From the NCBI GenBank assembly GCA_963720235.1, contig OY970389.1:4588001-4652000 (forward strand): DNA of 64,000 nt, in the 5' to 3' direction. Origin of the DNA: JACMLC01 sp963720235 (lineage in GTDB: Bacteria; Acidobacteriota; Blastocatellia; Pyrinomonadales; Pyrinomonadaceae). The translations under genes were made by a program, and so were the position numbers. The notes under the pieces are model-generated. The model was given only the letters and a program-made list of their open reading frames with translations, had not been told where the DNA came from and ran no database searches. This document shows positions 1 through 9,080 of this stretch, piece after piece; position 1 is the stretch's first letter; each line of letters begins with the position of its first letter.

Positions 1-363
1 AATCATGGCGGGCCGGAGCGCGCTCTGTGTTTGTATGCGCTCGAAAATATTCTGGAGCTGCAAGCCGAAGGGCATCCGATTTTTCCGGGTTCATCAGGCG
101 AGAACGTGACTCTCGCGGGGCTTGATTGGAGCAAGCTGGAACCGGGCGCAAGGCTCGCGCTCGGTGAAGAGGTGTTGATTGAAATCTCTTCTTACGCGAG
201 TCCGTGCTACAAGATTGAGGCTTCGTTCGCAGAGCATGAGTTCAGCCGTATCTCTCAAAAAATTCATCCCGGCGAGTCGCGGCTTTATGCGCGCGTGCTG
301 CAAACGGGTCGTCTGGAAGTGGGCCAGCCTGTTCGCCTGTTAGAGAGCAGTGGCGATAAATGA
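1..363 (+). CDS. MOSC-domain protein, C-terminal part (5' end outside window)
   Basis: The reading frame is open from base 1 and stops at 361-363, so the gene starts before the window. The first in-frame residues include HGGPERALCLY, which matches the MOSC-domain signature of a GGP turn followed by the conserved cysteine. MOSC domains occur in molybdenum-cofactor sulfurases and in YiiM-like proteins handling N-hydroxylated substrates. About 120 residues are visible and end in a beta-rich tail (RLYARVLQTGRLEVGQ) typical of small stand-alone MOSC proteins. Family assignment comes from the motif; substrate and partner cannot be told. Confidence 0.8.
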   Translation, partial: NHGGPERALCLYALENILELQAEGHPIFPGSSGENVTLAGLDWSKLEPGARLALGEEVLIEISSYASPCYKIEASFAEHEFSRISQKIHPGESRLYARVLQTGRLEVGQPVRLLESSGDK

Positions 364-415
364 AAAGAGCGCGAGAGACTTTTGAAAGGCATGCTGTAGT
401 TGATTGCGCGGGCGG

Positions 416-445
416 TTGAGCGCAGGCGCGGGCGTGCTGTATATT
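416..445 (+). promoter_or_regulatory. Putative sigma-70 promoter of tRNA-Ser
   Basis: TTGAGC (416-421) and TATATT (440-445) are separated by 18 bp and sit 16 bp upstream of the tRNA. Spacing and position fit a housekeeping promoter. The assignment is by consensus only. Confidence 0.5.
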
Positions 446-461
446 GATCCAAGCCGATGTT

Positions 462-547
462 GGAGGGGTAGCATAATTGGTAATGCAGCGGTCTTGAAAA
501 CCGCCGCCCTTGCGGGCTTGCAGGTTCGAGTCCTGTCCCCTCCGCCA
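462..547 (+). tRNA. tRNA-Ser (anticodon UGA)
   Basis: The sequence folds into a class II tRNA. The acceptor stem is GGAGGGG/CCCCTCC, the D stem GCAT/ATGC, and the anticodon stem GCGGT/ACCGC around loop CTTGAAA with anticodon TGA at 495-497. A long variable arm (GCCC TTGC GGGC) and a TTCGAGT T-loop follow. The discriminator is G and the CCA tail is encoded at 545-547. The long variable arm plus UGA identifies serine (codon UCA). The D-loop is rather short. Confidence 0.95.
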
Positions 548-628
548 GTCATTAAAGTTTTTCCAGCGAGCCGTCCAACGCCCCCAACTGCGCGGACGGC
601 TTGTAGTTTGTAAGGAGTGTTAGAGAAA

Positions 629-1648
629 TTGTCTATCGGATTCTTAAATTTAATTAGCTCGACGCACACGCTGCTCTTGAATCTCTGGTGGTGGCAGCAG
701 GCGGCTGACCCTGCCGTGTCGCCGACGCCGACGCAATCGCCCGCGCCCGCGACGCCTTTGTCGCAGCCCTGTGGCGGCAATGCTCTCGATAGAATCCTGT
801 GCTACCTCAACAAGCCTTTGATGATTGGCGATACGCTCAAGATTTCGCTGGCGAGCTTAGCCATCGGCATAGGCATCTTTCTCATCGCTGTCATCGTCTC
901 GCGCTGGCTGCGCGCTTTCATGGAGCGCAGGCTCGAAAGGCATAAGAATCTTGACCCCGGCATACAGTACACAATCCTGCGGCTCATTCATTACGCGATT
1001 CTCACAGTCGGCATCCTCTTTGCATTTAAGAATGCTTTCAACGCAGACCTGACGACGCTGGCCGTGCTCTTTACTGCTCTGTCGGTCGGCATCGGCTTCG
1101 GCCTCCAATTCATTGCAGGCGACATCGCCTCCGGCTTCATACTTCTCTTTGAACGCCCCGTGCGCGTCGGCGATTATGTGACTATCACCGGGCCGGATTC
1201 CAAGCTGACGGAAGGCCGCGTGCACAGTATCAACCTGCGCACGACTAATGTTGTGACGAACGATCACATCACTGCGATTGTGCCTAACTCAAAGCTGGTC
1301 AACCAGACTTTAATCAACTGGTCTTACGGCGAGAAACGTTCGCGCATCTCGATTCCGGTCGGCGTCGCCTATGGTTCCGATGTCGAACTGGTCACGCAGA
1401 CACTGCTCCGCTCAGCAGAAGACGTGAAGTATCTTTTGCATGAGCCGAAGCCGAGCGTGCAATTTCTTGGCTTCGGTGAATCGTCATTGGACTTTCGCCT
1501 GCTGGTCTGGACTGACCGCCCGCGCCGTTATCCGCAGATTAAGAGCGACATCAACTACCGCATCGAAAAACTCTTTCGTGAAGCGCACATCGAAATTCCT
1601 TTCCCGCAAAGAGAATTTCGCGTCCGTCCAGCCGAGAAGCCGGAATAA
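629..1648 (+). CDS. MscS-family mechanosensitive ion channel
   Basis: The product is a small-conductance mechanosensitive channel that would release solutes from the inner membrane on hypo-osmotic shock. A Pro/Thr-rich N-terminus is followed by a transmembrane segment (about residues 70-95), a second near 118-138, and the conserved pore helix and beta-domain entry region (SVGIGFGLQFIAGDIASG, then LFERPVRVGDYV) typical of MscS. The C-terminal alpha/beta domain ends in PFPQREF, as in the family. An AAGGAG site lies at 612-617; it overlaps the earliest in-frame start (GTG 617) but is well placed for TTG 629, which is chosen here. The gene stands alone and is followed by a palindromic repeat. Confidence 0.9.
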   Translation: MSIGFLNLISSTHTLLLNLWWWQQAADPAVSPTPTQSPAPATPLSQPCGGNALDRILCYLNKPLMIGDTLKISLASLAIGIGIFLIAVIVSRWLRAFMERRLERHKNLDPGIQYTILRLIHYAILTVGILFAFKNAFNADLTTLAVLFTALSVGIGFGLQFIAGDIASGFILLFERPVRVGDYVTITGPDSKLTEGRVHSINLRTTNVVTNDHITAIVPNSKLVNQTLINWSYGEKRSRISIPVGVAYGSDVELVTQTLLRSAEDVKYLLHEPKPSVQFLGFGESSLDFRLLVWTDRPRRYPQIKSDINYRIEKLFREAHIEIPFPQREFRVRPAEKPE

Positions 1649-1656
1649 AAGATACG

Positions 1657-1728
1657 TCTCCCGCAAAGACGCAAAGGCGCAAAGAAGACAAGCTGTTTTT
1701 CTTTGCGCCTTTGCGCCTTTGCGGGAGA
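1657..1728. repeat. GCAAAGGC-type palindromic repeat, copy 1
   Basis: An imperfect inverted repeat whose left arm reads tctcccgcaaagacgcaaag and whose right arm is the near-exact reverse complement ending gcgggaga. The arms consist of iterated GCAAAGRC words. It lies just after the MscS stop and could also terminate transcription. Its loop is shared with the truncated copy at 19472. Confidence 0.85.
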
Positions 1729-1785
1729 TTCTTGCTTTTAGAGTTGGACAAAAAGCTCTCTTTAAGGTTAGGCTAGGGCCTCATT

Positions 1786-1805
1786 CTGAATGGCTATTCA
1801 TTCAG
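1786..1805. promoter_or_regulatory. Candidate FadR-type operator
   Basis: CTGAATGGCTATTCATTCAG has 7-bp inverted arms (CTGAATG/CATTCAG). Its inner 18 bp match the Bacillus subtilis FadR (YsiA) box as I recall it, TGAATGAMTANTCATTCA, at 17 of 18 positions. It lies 53 bp upstream of a TetR gene whose DNA-binding helix resembles FadR and which overlaps an acyl-CoA synthetase gene. The context supports acyl-CoA-relieved autorepression of the operon. Confidence 0.7.
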
Positions 1806-1858
1806 CAGTCTCCTCGTAAAAGTTAATTTTAGATTTGCGGTTGCCTTAGAGCATATAG

Positions 1859-2470
1859 ATGCGCACATCACGTACACTTTCGTCCGTTCGTCCGACGATC
1901 ACAGACAAACGCGAGGCCATCCTGCGCGCCGCCACGCACGTCTTTGCGAGCAACGGTTATTTCAACTCGAAGGTCGCGGACATTGCGAGCGCGGCGGGCG
2001 TCGCGGACGGCACAGTCTATCTCTACTTCAAAAGCAAGGAAGAGATTCTGCATTCCATCTTTGACCGCACGGTTGACGAGGCGATTGCGAAGGCGCGCGA
2101 AGAGCTGGCGCAGATTGAAGACCCGCGCGAAAAGTTGCGCCGCCTAGCGCACCTGCACCTCGAAGGTTTGGGAGCAGACCGCGACTTAGCTGTCGTCTTT
2201 CAGGTGGAGCTGCGCGGCTCTACCAAGTTCATGGAAGAATTTTCCGCGGCAGGCTTTGCCAGCTATCTGGGTTTGATTCGCGCGACGATTGAAGAGGGTC
2301 AGCAGGCCAAAGTCTTTCGCAAGGAGTTGAACGCAAAAGTGGTCTCTAAAATTTTGTTTGGCGCGCTTGATGAGATGGCGACGAATTGGATTTTATCGAA
2401 ACGCCGCTACAAACTCGCGCCGATGGCCGATCAGGTGCTGGACATTTTCTTGAACGGAGTGAGCGCCTAA
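1859..2470 (+). CDS. TetR-family regulator, FadR (YsiA)-like
   Basis: A 203-residue TetR repressor. The N-terminal helix-turn-helix (about residues 18-62) contains VADGTVYLYFKSKEEIL, nearly the same as in Bacillus FadR. The C-terminal ligand domain carries the family-like stretch FGALDEMATNWI. FadR proteins repress fatty-acid degradation genes and are released by long-chain acyl-CoA. The stop codon overlaps the ATG of the acyl-CoA synthetase gene (TAATG), and a FadR-like box lies upstream at 1786-1805, so the gene probably represses its own operon. The ATG at 1859 has no strong ribosome binding site. Family is certain; FadR-type function is well supported but inferred. Confidence 0.9.
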   Translation: MRTSRTLSSVRPTITDKREAILRAATHVFASNGYFNSKVADIASAAGVADGTVYLYFKSKEEILHSIFDRTVDEAIAKAREELAQIEDPREKLRRLAHLHLEGLGADRDLAVVFQVELRGSTKFMEEFSAAGFASYLGLIRATIEEGQQAKVFRKELNAKVVSKILFGALDEMATNWILSKRRYKLAPMADQVLDIFLNGVSA

Positions 2471-4326
2471 TGCAACAGACTCAAACCACACAGAGAGCGC
2501 AAACTTCCAGCCGCCGCATCCCGCTCGATGAAGGCGAGCCGCAGACACTCGCGGAGATGTTCGAGCATACTGTGCGCGAGCACAACAAGCCGGACATGCT
2601 GAATTATAAAATGGACGGCGAGTGGAAGCATATCTCTTCGGATGAAATGCTGGAACGAGCACGCCGCATCGCGCTCGGTCTCTACTCGCTCGGCATACGG
2701 CACGGCGACCGCGTTGCGCTGCTCTCCGCTAATTGTCCAGAGTGGACTTTGACTGATGCCGGTTGCCAGTTCGCAGGCGCGATAGATGTACCAATCTACA
2801 CGACGCAAGCTCCCTCGCAGGTCTGTTATATCCTCAAAGATTCCGGCGCGCGAATTTTCGTCATACAGAATCGTGAAGCCTTAGACCGCATCCGCGAGTC
2901 AATCAAAGATTGCAAAGGGATTGAGCGTTTCGTTTTCTTTGATAAGACCGGCGTCGAAGAAGAGAATGCGATTTCGCTTGCAGAACTTGAAGAGATGGGC
3001 CAGAGGCTTTCCGAAGAGAGGCCGCAGCTTTCCGAAGAGCTTGCGCGCTCTGCTAAACCGGATGACTTAGCGACGATTATTTACACGTCGGGGACGACGG
3101 GCGAGCCGAAGGGCGTGATGCTGATGCACTCGAATCTCGTCTCGAACCTGATTGATTCATCCGGCCATCTCTCTTTCGGCCAGCAGGATGTCGCGCTCTC
3201 CGTGCTGCCGCTCTCGCATGTTCTCGAACGCCTAGCGATGTACATGTACATGCATCACGGGATGAGCGTCTATTACGCAGAGTCTCTGGAAAAGGTCGGA
3301 GAGAATTTTCGCGAAGTGCGCCCGACGATTTTTGTCGGCGTGCCGCGACTGTTTGAGAAGATTTACGCGCGCATCAAAGAGAAGGCTGCGGCTGAAGGAA
3401 AAGCCAAAGCTGCTATCCTCACGTGGGCTGTCGCAGTCGGCAAGACTTACGCGCAGCATGCTCTTAATCACAAAAAAATTCCAAAGCTTCTCGCGCTCAA
3501 ACATAAGCTTGCGACGCGCCTTGTCTTCTCCAAATGGCACGCGGCTTTAGGCGGACGCGCGCGGCTCTTTATCTCAGGCGGCGCGGCTCTCTCGGAAGAG
3601 ATTGGCTATATCTTCGCCGGCGCGGGCTTGCCGATTGTGCAGGGCTATGGTTTGACGGAGACTTCGCCTGTCATTTCTGCCGGAAGGCTCGAAGACAATC
3701 GCATCGGAACTGTTGGTCGTGCTATCAGAAATGTCGAAGTCAGAATCGCGTCGGACGGCGAGATAGAGACGCGTGGGCCAAACATCATGGTCGGCTATTA
3801 CAACAAGCCTGAGGAGACGCGCGCGGTCTTTACAGAGGACGGCTGGTTTAAGACCGGCGACATAGGCGTTCTGGACGAGGATGGTTTTCTGCGCATCACA
3901 GACCGCAAGAAAGAGCTATTTAAAACTTCCGGCGGCAAGTACATCGCGCCGCAGCCCATCGAACAACTCATCAAAGGCTCGCGCTTCGTCAATCAGGTCG
4001 TGCTCATCGGCAACGAGCGCAAATTCCCTGCGGCCCTCATTGTGCCAAACTGGGAACAGCTTCACTCTTATGTGGAACTCAAAGGCATCACCGAAAGAGA
4101 GCCGTCAGAACTCATCAAGCACCCGCGCATCCTAGACCTTTTTCAGAGACAGGTTGATTCGCACACAGAGGGGCTGGCCCAGTACGAGCGCGTCAAACGC
4201 ATCGCGCTCTTAAAAGATGAATTGACCATCGAAGGCGGCGAACTCACACCGACGCTCAAGGTCAAACGGCGCGTCGTAGATGAAAAATATCGTGACGTGA
4301 TTAATCGTTTGTATGAGGAAGCCTAA
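2470..4326 (+). CDS. fadD: Long-chain fatty-acid--CoA ligase
   Basis: A 618-residue AMP-forming synthetase (ANL superfamily) that activates fatty acids through an acyl-adenylate to acyl-CoA. Visible motifs are the P-loop-like IIYTSGTTGEPKG (about residue 205), the A5 motif YGLTETSP, and the hinge region GWFKTGDIG followed by ITDRKKELFKTSGGKYI. The length suits long-chain FadD15/FAA-type enzymes rather than the 550-residue E. coli type. The start at 2470 overlaps the TetR stop (TAATG), indicating translational coupling; longer in-frame starts run into the regulator. Expression is likely controlled by the upstream FadR-like box. Chain-length preference cannot be read from the sequence. Confidence 0.93.
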   Translation: MQQTQTTQRAQTSSRRIPLDEGEPQTLAEMFEHTVREHNKPDMLNYKMDGEWKHISSDEMLERARRIALGLYSLGIRHGDRVALLSANCPEWTLTDAGCQFAGAIDVPIYTTQAPSQVCYILKDSGARIFVIQNREALDRIRESIKDCKGIERFVFFDKTGVEEENAISLAELEEMGQRLSEERPQLSEELARSAKPDDLATIIYTSGTTGEPKGVMLMHSNLVSNLIDSSGHLSFGQQDVALSVLPLSHVLERLAMYMYMHHGMSVYYAESLEKVGENFREVRPTIFVGVPRLFEKIYARIKEKAAAEGKAKAAILTWAVAVGKTYAQHALNHKKIPKLLALKHKLATRLVFSKWHAALGGRARLFISGGAALSEEIGYIFAGAGLPIVQGYGLTETSPVISAGRLEDNRIGTVGRAIRNVEVRIASDGEIETRGPNIMVGYYNKPEETRAVFTEDGWFKTGDIGVLDEDGFLRITDRKKELFKTSGGKYIAPQPIEQLIKGSRFVNQVVLIGNERKFPAALIVPNWEQLHSYVELKGITEREPSELIKHPRILDLFQRQVDSHTEGLAQYERVKRIALLKDELTIEGGELTPTLKVKRRVVDEKYRDVINRLYEEA

Positions 4327-4360
4327 AGCCGTTAGGGATTGACGGCAAAGAGAAAAACAG

Positions 4361-4434
4361 TTTCCCGCAAAGGCGCAAAGACGCAAAGGAAAACATGTAA
4401 GTTCTTCTTTGCGTCTTTGCGCCTTTGCGGGAAA
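4361..4434. repeat. GCAAAGGC-type palindromic repeat, copy 2
   Basis: Inverted repeat with left arm tttcccgcaaaggcgcaaag and a right arm ending gcgggaaa. It lies between the convergent acyl-CoA synthetase and TPR genes, where it could act as a bidirectional terminator. Confidence 0.85.
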
Positions 4435-4448
4435 TTCTTTCTTAATGC

Positions 4449-7118
4449 TTATTTGACAGTCACAGTCACATCCTTCGAGCCGCACGGCGATTTGAAAGTG
4501 ATAGTAAAAAGTCCTGTCTTCTTACTAATCGGTGCGACAGAGAAGACGAGCGCGTTGCTCGAAGGCGCGTTGCTTCTGGGTTCGGGGAAGACCGCGAGTG
4601 CAGACCAATCGCTGGTGCTGGCCGTGACCTGCTCCGTCGAATCAAGACCGTCGAGCGTGACTGTGATGAGCGCAGAGCCGCCGTTGTTTTGTATTGTGAG
4701 AGCTTGCTCGCTGACATTAATAGTGCATTTGCCATCACTCACGACGCGCCGTTTGCGCTCTTGCCTGCGCGCAGATTCCGGCGCGGAAGGAGTCGGCTGC
4801 GGCGTGGGCGTCGGAGTGGCCGGAGGCTCGTCATTCTCTGCTGGCTGCGGCGGGCCGGGCGGGACTTCGACGGGCGCAGTGTTGGTCGCCATCTCAGAAG
4901 CGGGCGTCTGCTCCGGTGATGGTGTTGGCGCAGGAGTTGGTTCAGGCGTGGGCGTGGGCGTTGGTATTGGAGTCGGCTCCGGCGTTGGTGTCGGTGTCGG
5001 TTCAGGCCGTGCTTGTTCTGTGGTTGTCGATGTGTTAGCGGCATCACTCTGCGGGAGAGTGTCTGTCGGTTTCGTCTCCACAGATTTACTGGCATCAGTC
5101 ACGCTCTGTGCCGGCACAGAGCTTTGTGTCGGATTGGTGTTAGCGGCGATGACTGGCGCGGCTCCGATTCTGGCGTCGAGACCTTCGAGCGAGCCGTTGA
5201 CTCTGCGATAGAGAGATTCAATCACTGCGCGTCGCGTAGGGTCTGGGCCACCGCTGCTGTAACTTTTATAGTAAGCTTCGAGAGCTTCCTGCTGTTTGCC
5301 ACTGGCGTTGAGCGATGCGCCCAAATGCCACATGGCATTAGTCCACCAGATACTATTTTCGGGCAGCACGCTCGTCGCGCGCCTGAGCCTGACAACGGCT
5401 TCGGTATGCTTGCTTTGATTGAACAGAGTCCATCCGGCGAGGTCTTCGATGCGCCCGCGCATAATGTTGGCGAGAGTATTGCGCGGGATGCTCGGCACAT
5501 TCAGAGTCGAGCCTTGCATGTTCGCGCTGGCGCGTGCGCTTCGTAGTTCTTCGGCCATCACTGCGACTGCGGCTGTCGGGATGTTGAGCGCGGCTTCGAC
5601 TTCTGAGGTCACGGCTTCGGTCAGCTCAAAAGCTTTCGGCAAAGCGACGTTGTATTCCAGCAGGCGACTCGCAACATAGAGACGACGAAACGCGCGCATC
5701 TCATCTTCGCCGCCGATAAACTCGCGCGCAGCAGCCAACACATCCGCCTCTCTAATCGCTTCACGACCCGCAGATGGATTGAGCGCATTCGTAAAAGCGA
5801 GCAATGATTTGAGTCTTCGCGCGCTTGTCTCATTGTCCGCCGCCGTGAATTGAAAAATACTTGCGCGACGTTCGGGCGCAAGCAGTTCCGTAAAGCTGCT
5901 TGAGCGCGCGAGCGTGCGGCCCGCTAAGTAGGTTTCGATTTGTTCATCTTTCACTGCGAAGGATTGAGCAAGAATTGAAGCCGCTTCGCCATAGAGACCT
6001 GCCTCCGCGAGAACTGATGCCATCTCGTAATCAAGCGTCGGAAATCTTCCGTACTGTCGCGCGACGAGCAACGTGCGCTCTGCCTCAAGCGGTCGTTTCT
6101 GCGCGAGCAGCGCGCGCGCCAGCGCGACATGCCCCCAAGTGTAACGCGGCTCTACAACAATAGCTTTGCGCGCAAACTCTGCGGCACGCGCGCTGTCTTG
6201 ATGCGCTGCAAACCAGTAGGCCGCGCCTATCAAGAGCGCAAGGCTGTTCGGCGTCTCTTTCAAAGCCGCTTCCAACTCGCGCTCGGCCTCTTCCTTTTTG
6301 CCAAGCTCGAAAAGTGAAACAACCAGACCCGTGCGCGCAAACTCATCCCTGGCATCAACCTTCAAACGCTCGCGGTAAAGGGCCAGAGCCTCTTCCGTCT
6401 TGCCCGTCGCGCGTCGTAAATCTGCCAGGCTTCTGCGCGCACTTTCGGATTTCGGGTCAAGCTCGACTGCGCGCGCGTAATCCGCAGCCGATTCATCAAG
6501 GCGAAGCGCGATGCGATGTGCCGCAGCACGCGCCTGATAAGCCGCAGACATCTCCGGCGCGACTTTGATGACCGCATCCGAGACGCGCAAAGCTTCATCC
6601 GCAGCCTCTATGCCAAGATAGAAAGCCGCTATGAGCAGCAATCGTTTCGGGTCTTGCTTGACCTGTTCTTCTATCAAGCGCGCCATCTCGATTGAGGTCG
6701 CGCGCTCGCCGCGCAGAAAAAGATTGGTCGGAATCTGTGCAACGACTTCCGTAAAAAGTTTTTCCGACATTCCCTGCGGAATCTCCGCGACGGCCAGACG
6801 AAATTGCTCCGTGCCTCCGGCAGCATCTCCCGCATGCAGCTTTTCATCACCGAGAGCCGCACGCGCGCTGACAATCAATTCCAGTGCGCGCATCTTTAAA
6901 GCAGAGCGCGGGTGCGCGGCGACGAAGGCTTTTAATTTCTCAATCCGCTCTGCCGGAGCGAGAGCTATCGCGGCATCCAGTTCTTCCTTCTCGTTCTTAA
7001 CGAGAGATGCAGATTCTCCCTCACCTTTGCGCGCTGGCTTCCTTTGCGCGCTAGTCGTTTCTGTCAAACCGAAAATAAAAATGAAGAGCAAGCTGATGAT
7101 AAATAGTTTGTTTTTCAT
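4449..7118 (-). CDS. Secreted TPR-repeat protein with Pro/Thr-rich linker
   Basis: An exported protein of 889 residues. It has a signal peptide (MKNKLFIISLLFIFIFGL), then roughly 500 residues of TPR-like helical repeats (for example AYQARAAAHRIALRLDESA and EEALALYRERLKVDARDEFA). A low-complexity linker of PTPTPEPTP repeats (encoded around 4780-5000) and a C-terminal beta domain of about 90 residues follow. That domain (CTINVSEQALTIQNNGG) resembles the Ig-like BACON/CARDB type. An alternative ATG at 7172 overlaps the upstream stop but adds 18 residues derived from repeat-like DNA and precedes the signal peptide, so 7118 is preferred. It probably acts as an envelope scaffold; specific function unknown. 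Confidence 0.85.
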   Translation of the reverse strand: MKNKLFIISLLFIFIFGLTETTSAQRKPARKGEGESASLVKNEKEELDAAIALAPAERIEKLKAFVAAHPRSALKMRALELIVSARAALGDEKLHAGDAAGGTEQFRLAVAEIPQGMSEKLFTEVVAQIPTNLFLRGERATSIEMARLIEEQVKQDPKRLLLIAAFYLGIEAADEALRVSDAVIKVAPEMSAAYQARAAAHRIALRLDESAADYARAVELDPKSESARRSLADLRRATGKTEEALALYRERLKVDARDEFARTGLVVSLFELGKKEEAERELEAALKETPNSLALLIGAAYWFAAHQDSARAAEFARKAIVVEPRYTWGHVALARALLAQKRPLEAERTLLVARQYGRFPTLDYEMASVLAEAGLYGEAASILAQSFAVKDEQIETYLAGRTLARSSSFTELLAPERRASIFQFTAADNETSARRLKSLLAFTNALNPSAGREAIREADVLAAAREFIGGEDEMRAFRRLYVASRLLEYNVALPKAFELTEAVTSEVEAALNIPTAAVAVMAEELRSARASANMQGSTLNVPSIPRNTLANIMRGRIEDLAGWTLFNQSKHTEAVVRLRRATSVLPENSIWWTNAMWHLGASLNASGKQQEALEAYYKSYSSGGPDPTRRAVIESLYRRVNGSLEGLDARIGAAPVIAANTNPTQSSVPAQSVTDASKSVETKPTDTLPQSDAANTSTTTEQARPEPTPTPTPEPTPIPTPTPTPEPTPAPTPSPEQTPASEMATNTAPVEVPPGPPQPAENDEPPATPTPTPQPTPSAPESARRQERKRRVVSDGKCTINVSEQALTIQNNGGSALITVTLDGLDSTEQVTASTSDWSALAVFPEPRSNAPSSNALVFSVAPISKKTGLFTITFKSPCGSKDVTVTVK

Positions 7119-7171
7119 AACAAAAGATTTCAAATTTGAGATTTCAGATATGAGATGATTTCGATTTCTCA

Positions 7172-8956
7172 TTACCTTTTAATTCCCTCGCTCAAGACGC
7201 GCCCGGTTGCGCTGCTTGGCGATTGGATGCCGAGCAGGTGTGCGAGCGTCGGCGCGATGTCTGCGGGCGACGCGGCCTCCGCGTAACGTCCCATCTTGAT
7301 GCCGCCGCCCATGATAATCAAAGGCACGTGCGTGTCATAGGAATAAGGCGAGCCGTGCGTCGCAGCATCTCGCGGAGCATCCGGGTCATCCGGCTCACCG
7401 AAGTGGATGCTGTATGGCTGGTAAATTATCAAAAGGTCGCCGCTCCGCGCAGGATGAAAGCCATGCCTCACGCGCCGCATCACCGGGTCGGAATCCGAGA
7501 CAACGCCGCCTTCAAGCTGTGCGCGCGTAAAATATCTGGCAGTGCCGGGAATGCTCAAAGCCGCTTCGCCTACAAGACGCGCAAACTCTTCCGGCTCGAT
7601 TCCATCTCGCTTCAAGGCAGCCCTGTTAAAATAAAAATTGCCGTTGATGAAACCATCGCGCTCTGCGTTATTGTACTTAAACTTCTGTAGATAGTCGTCC
7701 AAACTCTTCTTGCTGCCATAACGCTCTTTGATGGCCGCCGCGACTGCTTTGAACAATTCATCTTTCCCAAGCCGTCTGCCCGGAAGATTGATGGCCGCAG
7801 CGTGTTCCGGTATCGGCGCGACGCCGTGATCCGCTGTGAAGACGACTATCGTATTCTGCAAGCCGACGCGCGCATTGACTTCTTCAAGCAAGGCTGCAAT
7901 CTGGCGGTCAACGCGCAAGGTGACATCCATTGCTTCTTGACTGTATGGCCCAAAGCGGTGGCCCACGTAGTCGTTACCGGAAAAGCTGACGGAAAGAAAA
8001 TCAATCTCATCATCCGCGCCGAGCTTCTCATTAGCAATGGCTTGCTTTGTAAATTCCAACAACAACTCGTTGCAGAACGGCGTGTAATCAAGAGCCTTGT
8101 AGAAAACTTTGCCAGGCTCTTTCGCTCCGCCTGTGACTATGTGCGGGAAAGTGTTTGTGTCTTTCGCCGTGTCAATATTTTCCCAGGCAGGAGCATCCGC
8201 GCCCGCGCGCTTTTGATACTCTGCTTCGGGCAATAACCTGTCCCAACGCGCGCCGTAAAACTTATCTATCAAGTGCGTCTTGTTAAAGCTTTCGACCCAC
8301 GCGGGCAGGCGATTGAAATAATAAGTGCTCGACACCATGTTGCCCGTGTTGGTGTTGAACCAGTAGGCAGCGTTGGCGCGTCGTCCGGCTGGAAGAATGG
8401 CCGAGCGATTTTTGAGAGAGATGCCAAACACCTTTGAGCGGTCATTGGTCGCAAGGCGCATCTCATCGCCCAAAGTCGAAGCCAGCAAGCGGCGCGGGCT
8501 TGAGCCTTTCTCTCCCTCTTTGCCTCCCAACAGCAACGTCGCATCATCCGTCACACTCGACACGCGCTTGCCCGTCTCGCGCTCAAACCAGTTGTTGGCA
8601 ATGATGCCGTTCTCGCTGCCCCATGTGCCTGTCATCAAAGCGGCGTGTCCCGGCGCGGTGTATGTCGGCGCGTGGTCATAATTCGCCTCAGACCACGAAG
8701 CTCCTTCACGCATCAGCCGCTTGATGCCGTTTGCTGCGAACAGGTCTCCGAAGCGTTCCAAGTAATCATAACGAAATTGGTCTACAACAATGAGCAAGAC
8801 CAGACGCGGACGCGTGCGCGACTGCGCGGAAGGCTGGCCTGCATTGTTTGAGCTTGAACGCTGACGCTTCTGCGCGATGACTCCCGCCAGCGTTGCACAG
8901 ACAATGAGCAGCGAGAGGACAAGAATTACAATCCGGCGTTCTTTAAGTTGTCTCAT
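7172..8956 (-). CDS. Secreted alkaline phosphatase / type I phosphodiesterase-family enzyme
   Basis: A 594-residue member of the alkaline phosphatase superfamily with an N-terminal membrane or signal segment (RIVILVLSLLIVCATLAGV). The metal-site Asp is in LLIVVDQFRYDYL (about D59), and the probable nucleophile threonine is in APTYTAPGHAALMTG (about T100). Further metal ligands are in VFTADHGV and in THGSPYSYDTHVPL. The overall pattern resembles PafA-like phosphate monoesterases and nucleotide pyrophosphatases. An in-frame GTG at 8980 lies inside a palindromic repeat, so ATG 8956 is chosen. It is followed on the same strand by the TPR gene; the two may be co-transcribed. Substrate unknown. Confidence 0.88.
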   Translation of the reverse strand: MRQLKERRIVILVLSLLIVCATLAGVIAQKRQRSSSNNAGQPSAQSRTRPRLVLLIVVDQFRYDYLERFGDLFAANGIKRLMREGASWSEANYDHAPTYTAPGHAALMTGTWGSENGIIANNWFERETGKRVSSVTDDATLLLGGKEGEKGSSPRRLLASTLGDEMRLATNDRSKVFGISLKNRSAILPAGRRANAAYWFNTNTGNMVSSTYYFNRLPAWVESFNKTHLIDKFYGARWDRLLPEAEYQKRAGADAPAWENIDTAKDTNTFPHIVTGGAKEPGKVFYKALDYTPFCNELLLEFTKQAIANEKLGADDEIDFLSVSFSGNDYVGHRFGPYSQEAMDVTLRVDRQIAALLEEVNARVGLQNTIVVFTADHGVAPIPEHAAAINLPGRRLGKDELFKAVAAAIKERYGSKKSLDDYLQKFKYNNAERDGFINGNFYFNRAALKRDGIEPEEFARLVGEAALSIPGTARYFTRAQLEGGVVSDSDPVMRRVRHGFHPARSGDLLIIYQPYSIHFGEPDDPDAPRDAATHGSPYSYDTHVPLIIMGGGIKMGRYAEAASPADIAPTLAHLLGIQSPSSATGRVLSEGIKR

Positions 8957-8974
8957 GCTTGAGTCAGGCAGATT

Positions 8975-9064
8975 AGCCACAGAGACACAGAGCTGATAAT
9001 AAGCATGTTACAGAGCATTTCCTTCATCTGCTTTTCTTACTCCGTGTCTCTGTGCCTCTGTAGC
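8975..9064. repeat. Palindromic repeat with CACAGAGACACAGAG arms
   Basis: The left arm (agccacagagacacagag) and right arm (ctccgtgtctctgtgcctct) are inverted copies around a 45-base centre. It sits between two minus-strand genes. The arms consist of iterated ACAGAG words. Confidence 0.75.
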
Positions 9065-9080
9065 TAAATTTTGTCTGTTA

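Noticed and set aside
462..547. Selenocysteine tRNA
   Set aside because: The anticodon is TGA, not TCA, and the acceptor and T stems have ordinary serine-tRNA lengths.
340..780. Minus-strand ORF of 146 codons across the tRNA-Ser gene
   Set aside because: It runs through the tRNA and the start of the MscS gene and has no recognisable protein features.
1657..1728. CRISPR-like repeat
   Set aside because: The GCAAAGRC words are contiguous within palindrome arms, with no spacers and no cas genes.
4339..5211. Plus-strand ORF of 290 codons rich in Gly/Val
   Set aside because: It is the shadow of the Pro/Thr repeat linker of the TPR gene on the minus strand and has no homology-like motifs or ribosome binding site.
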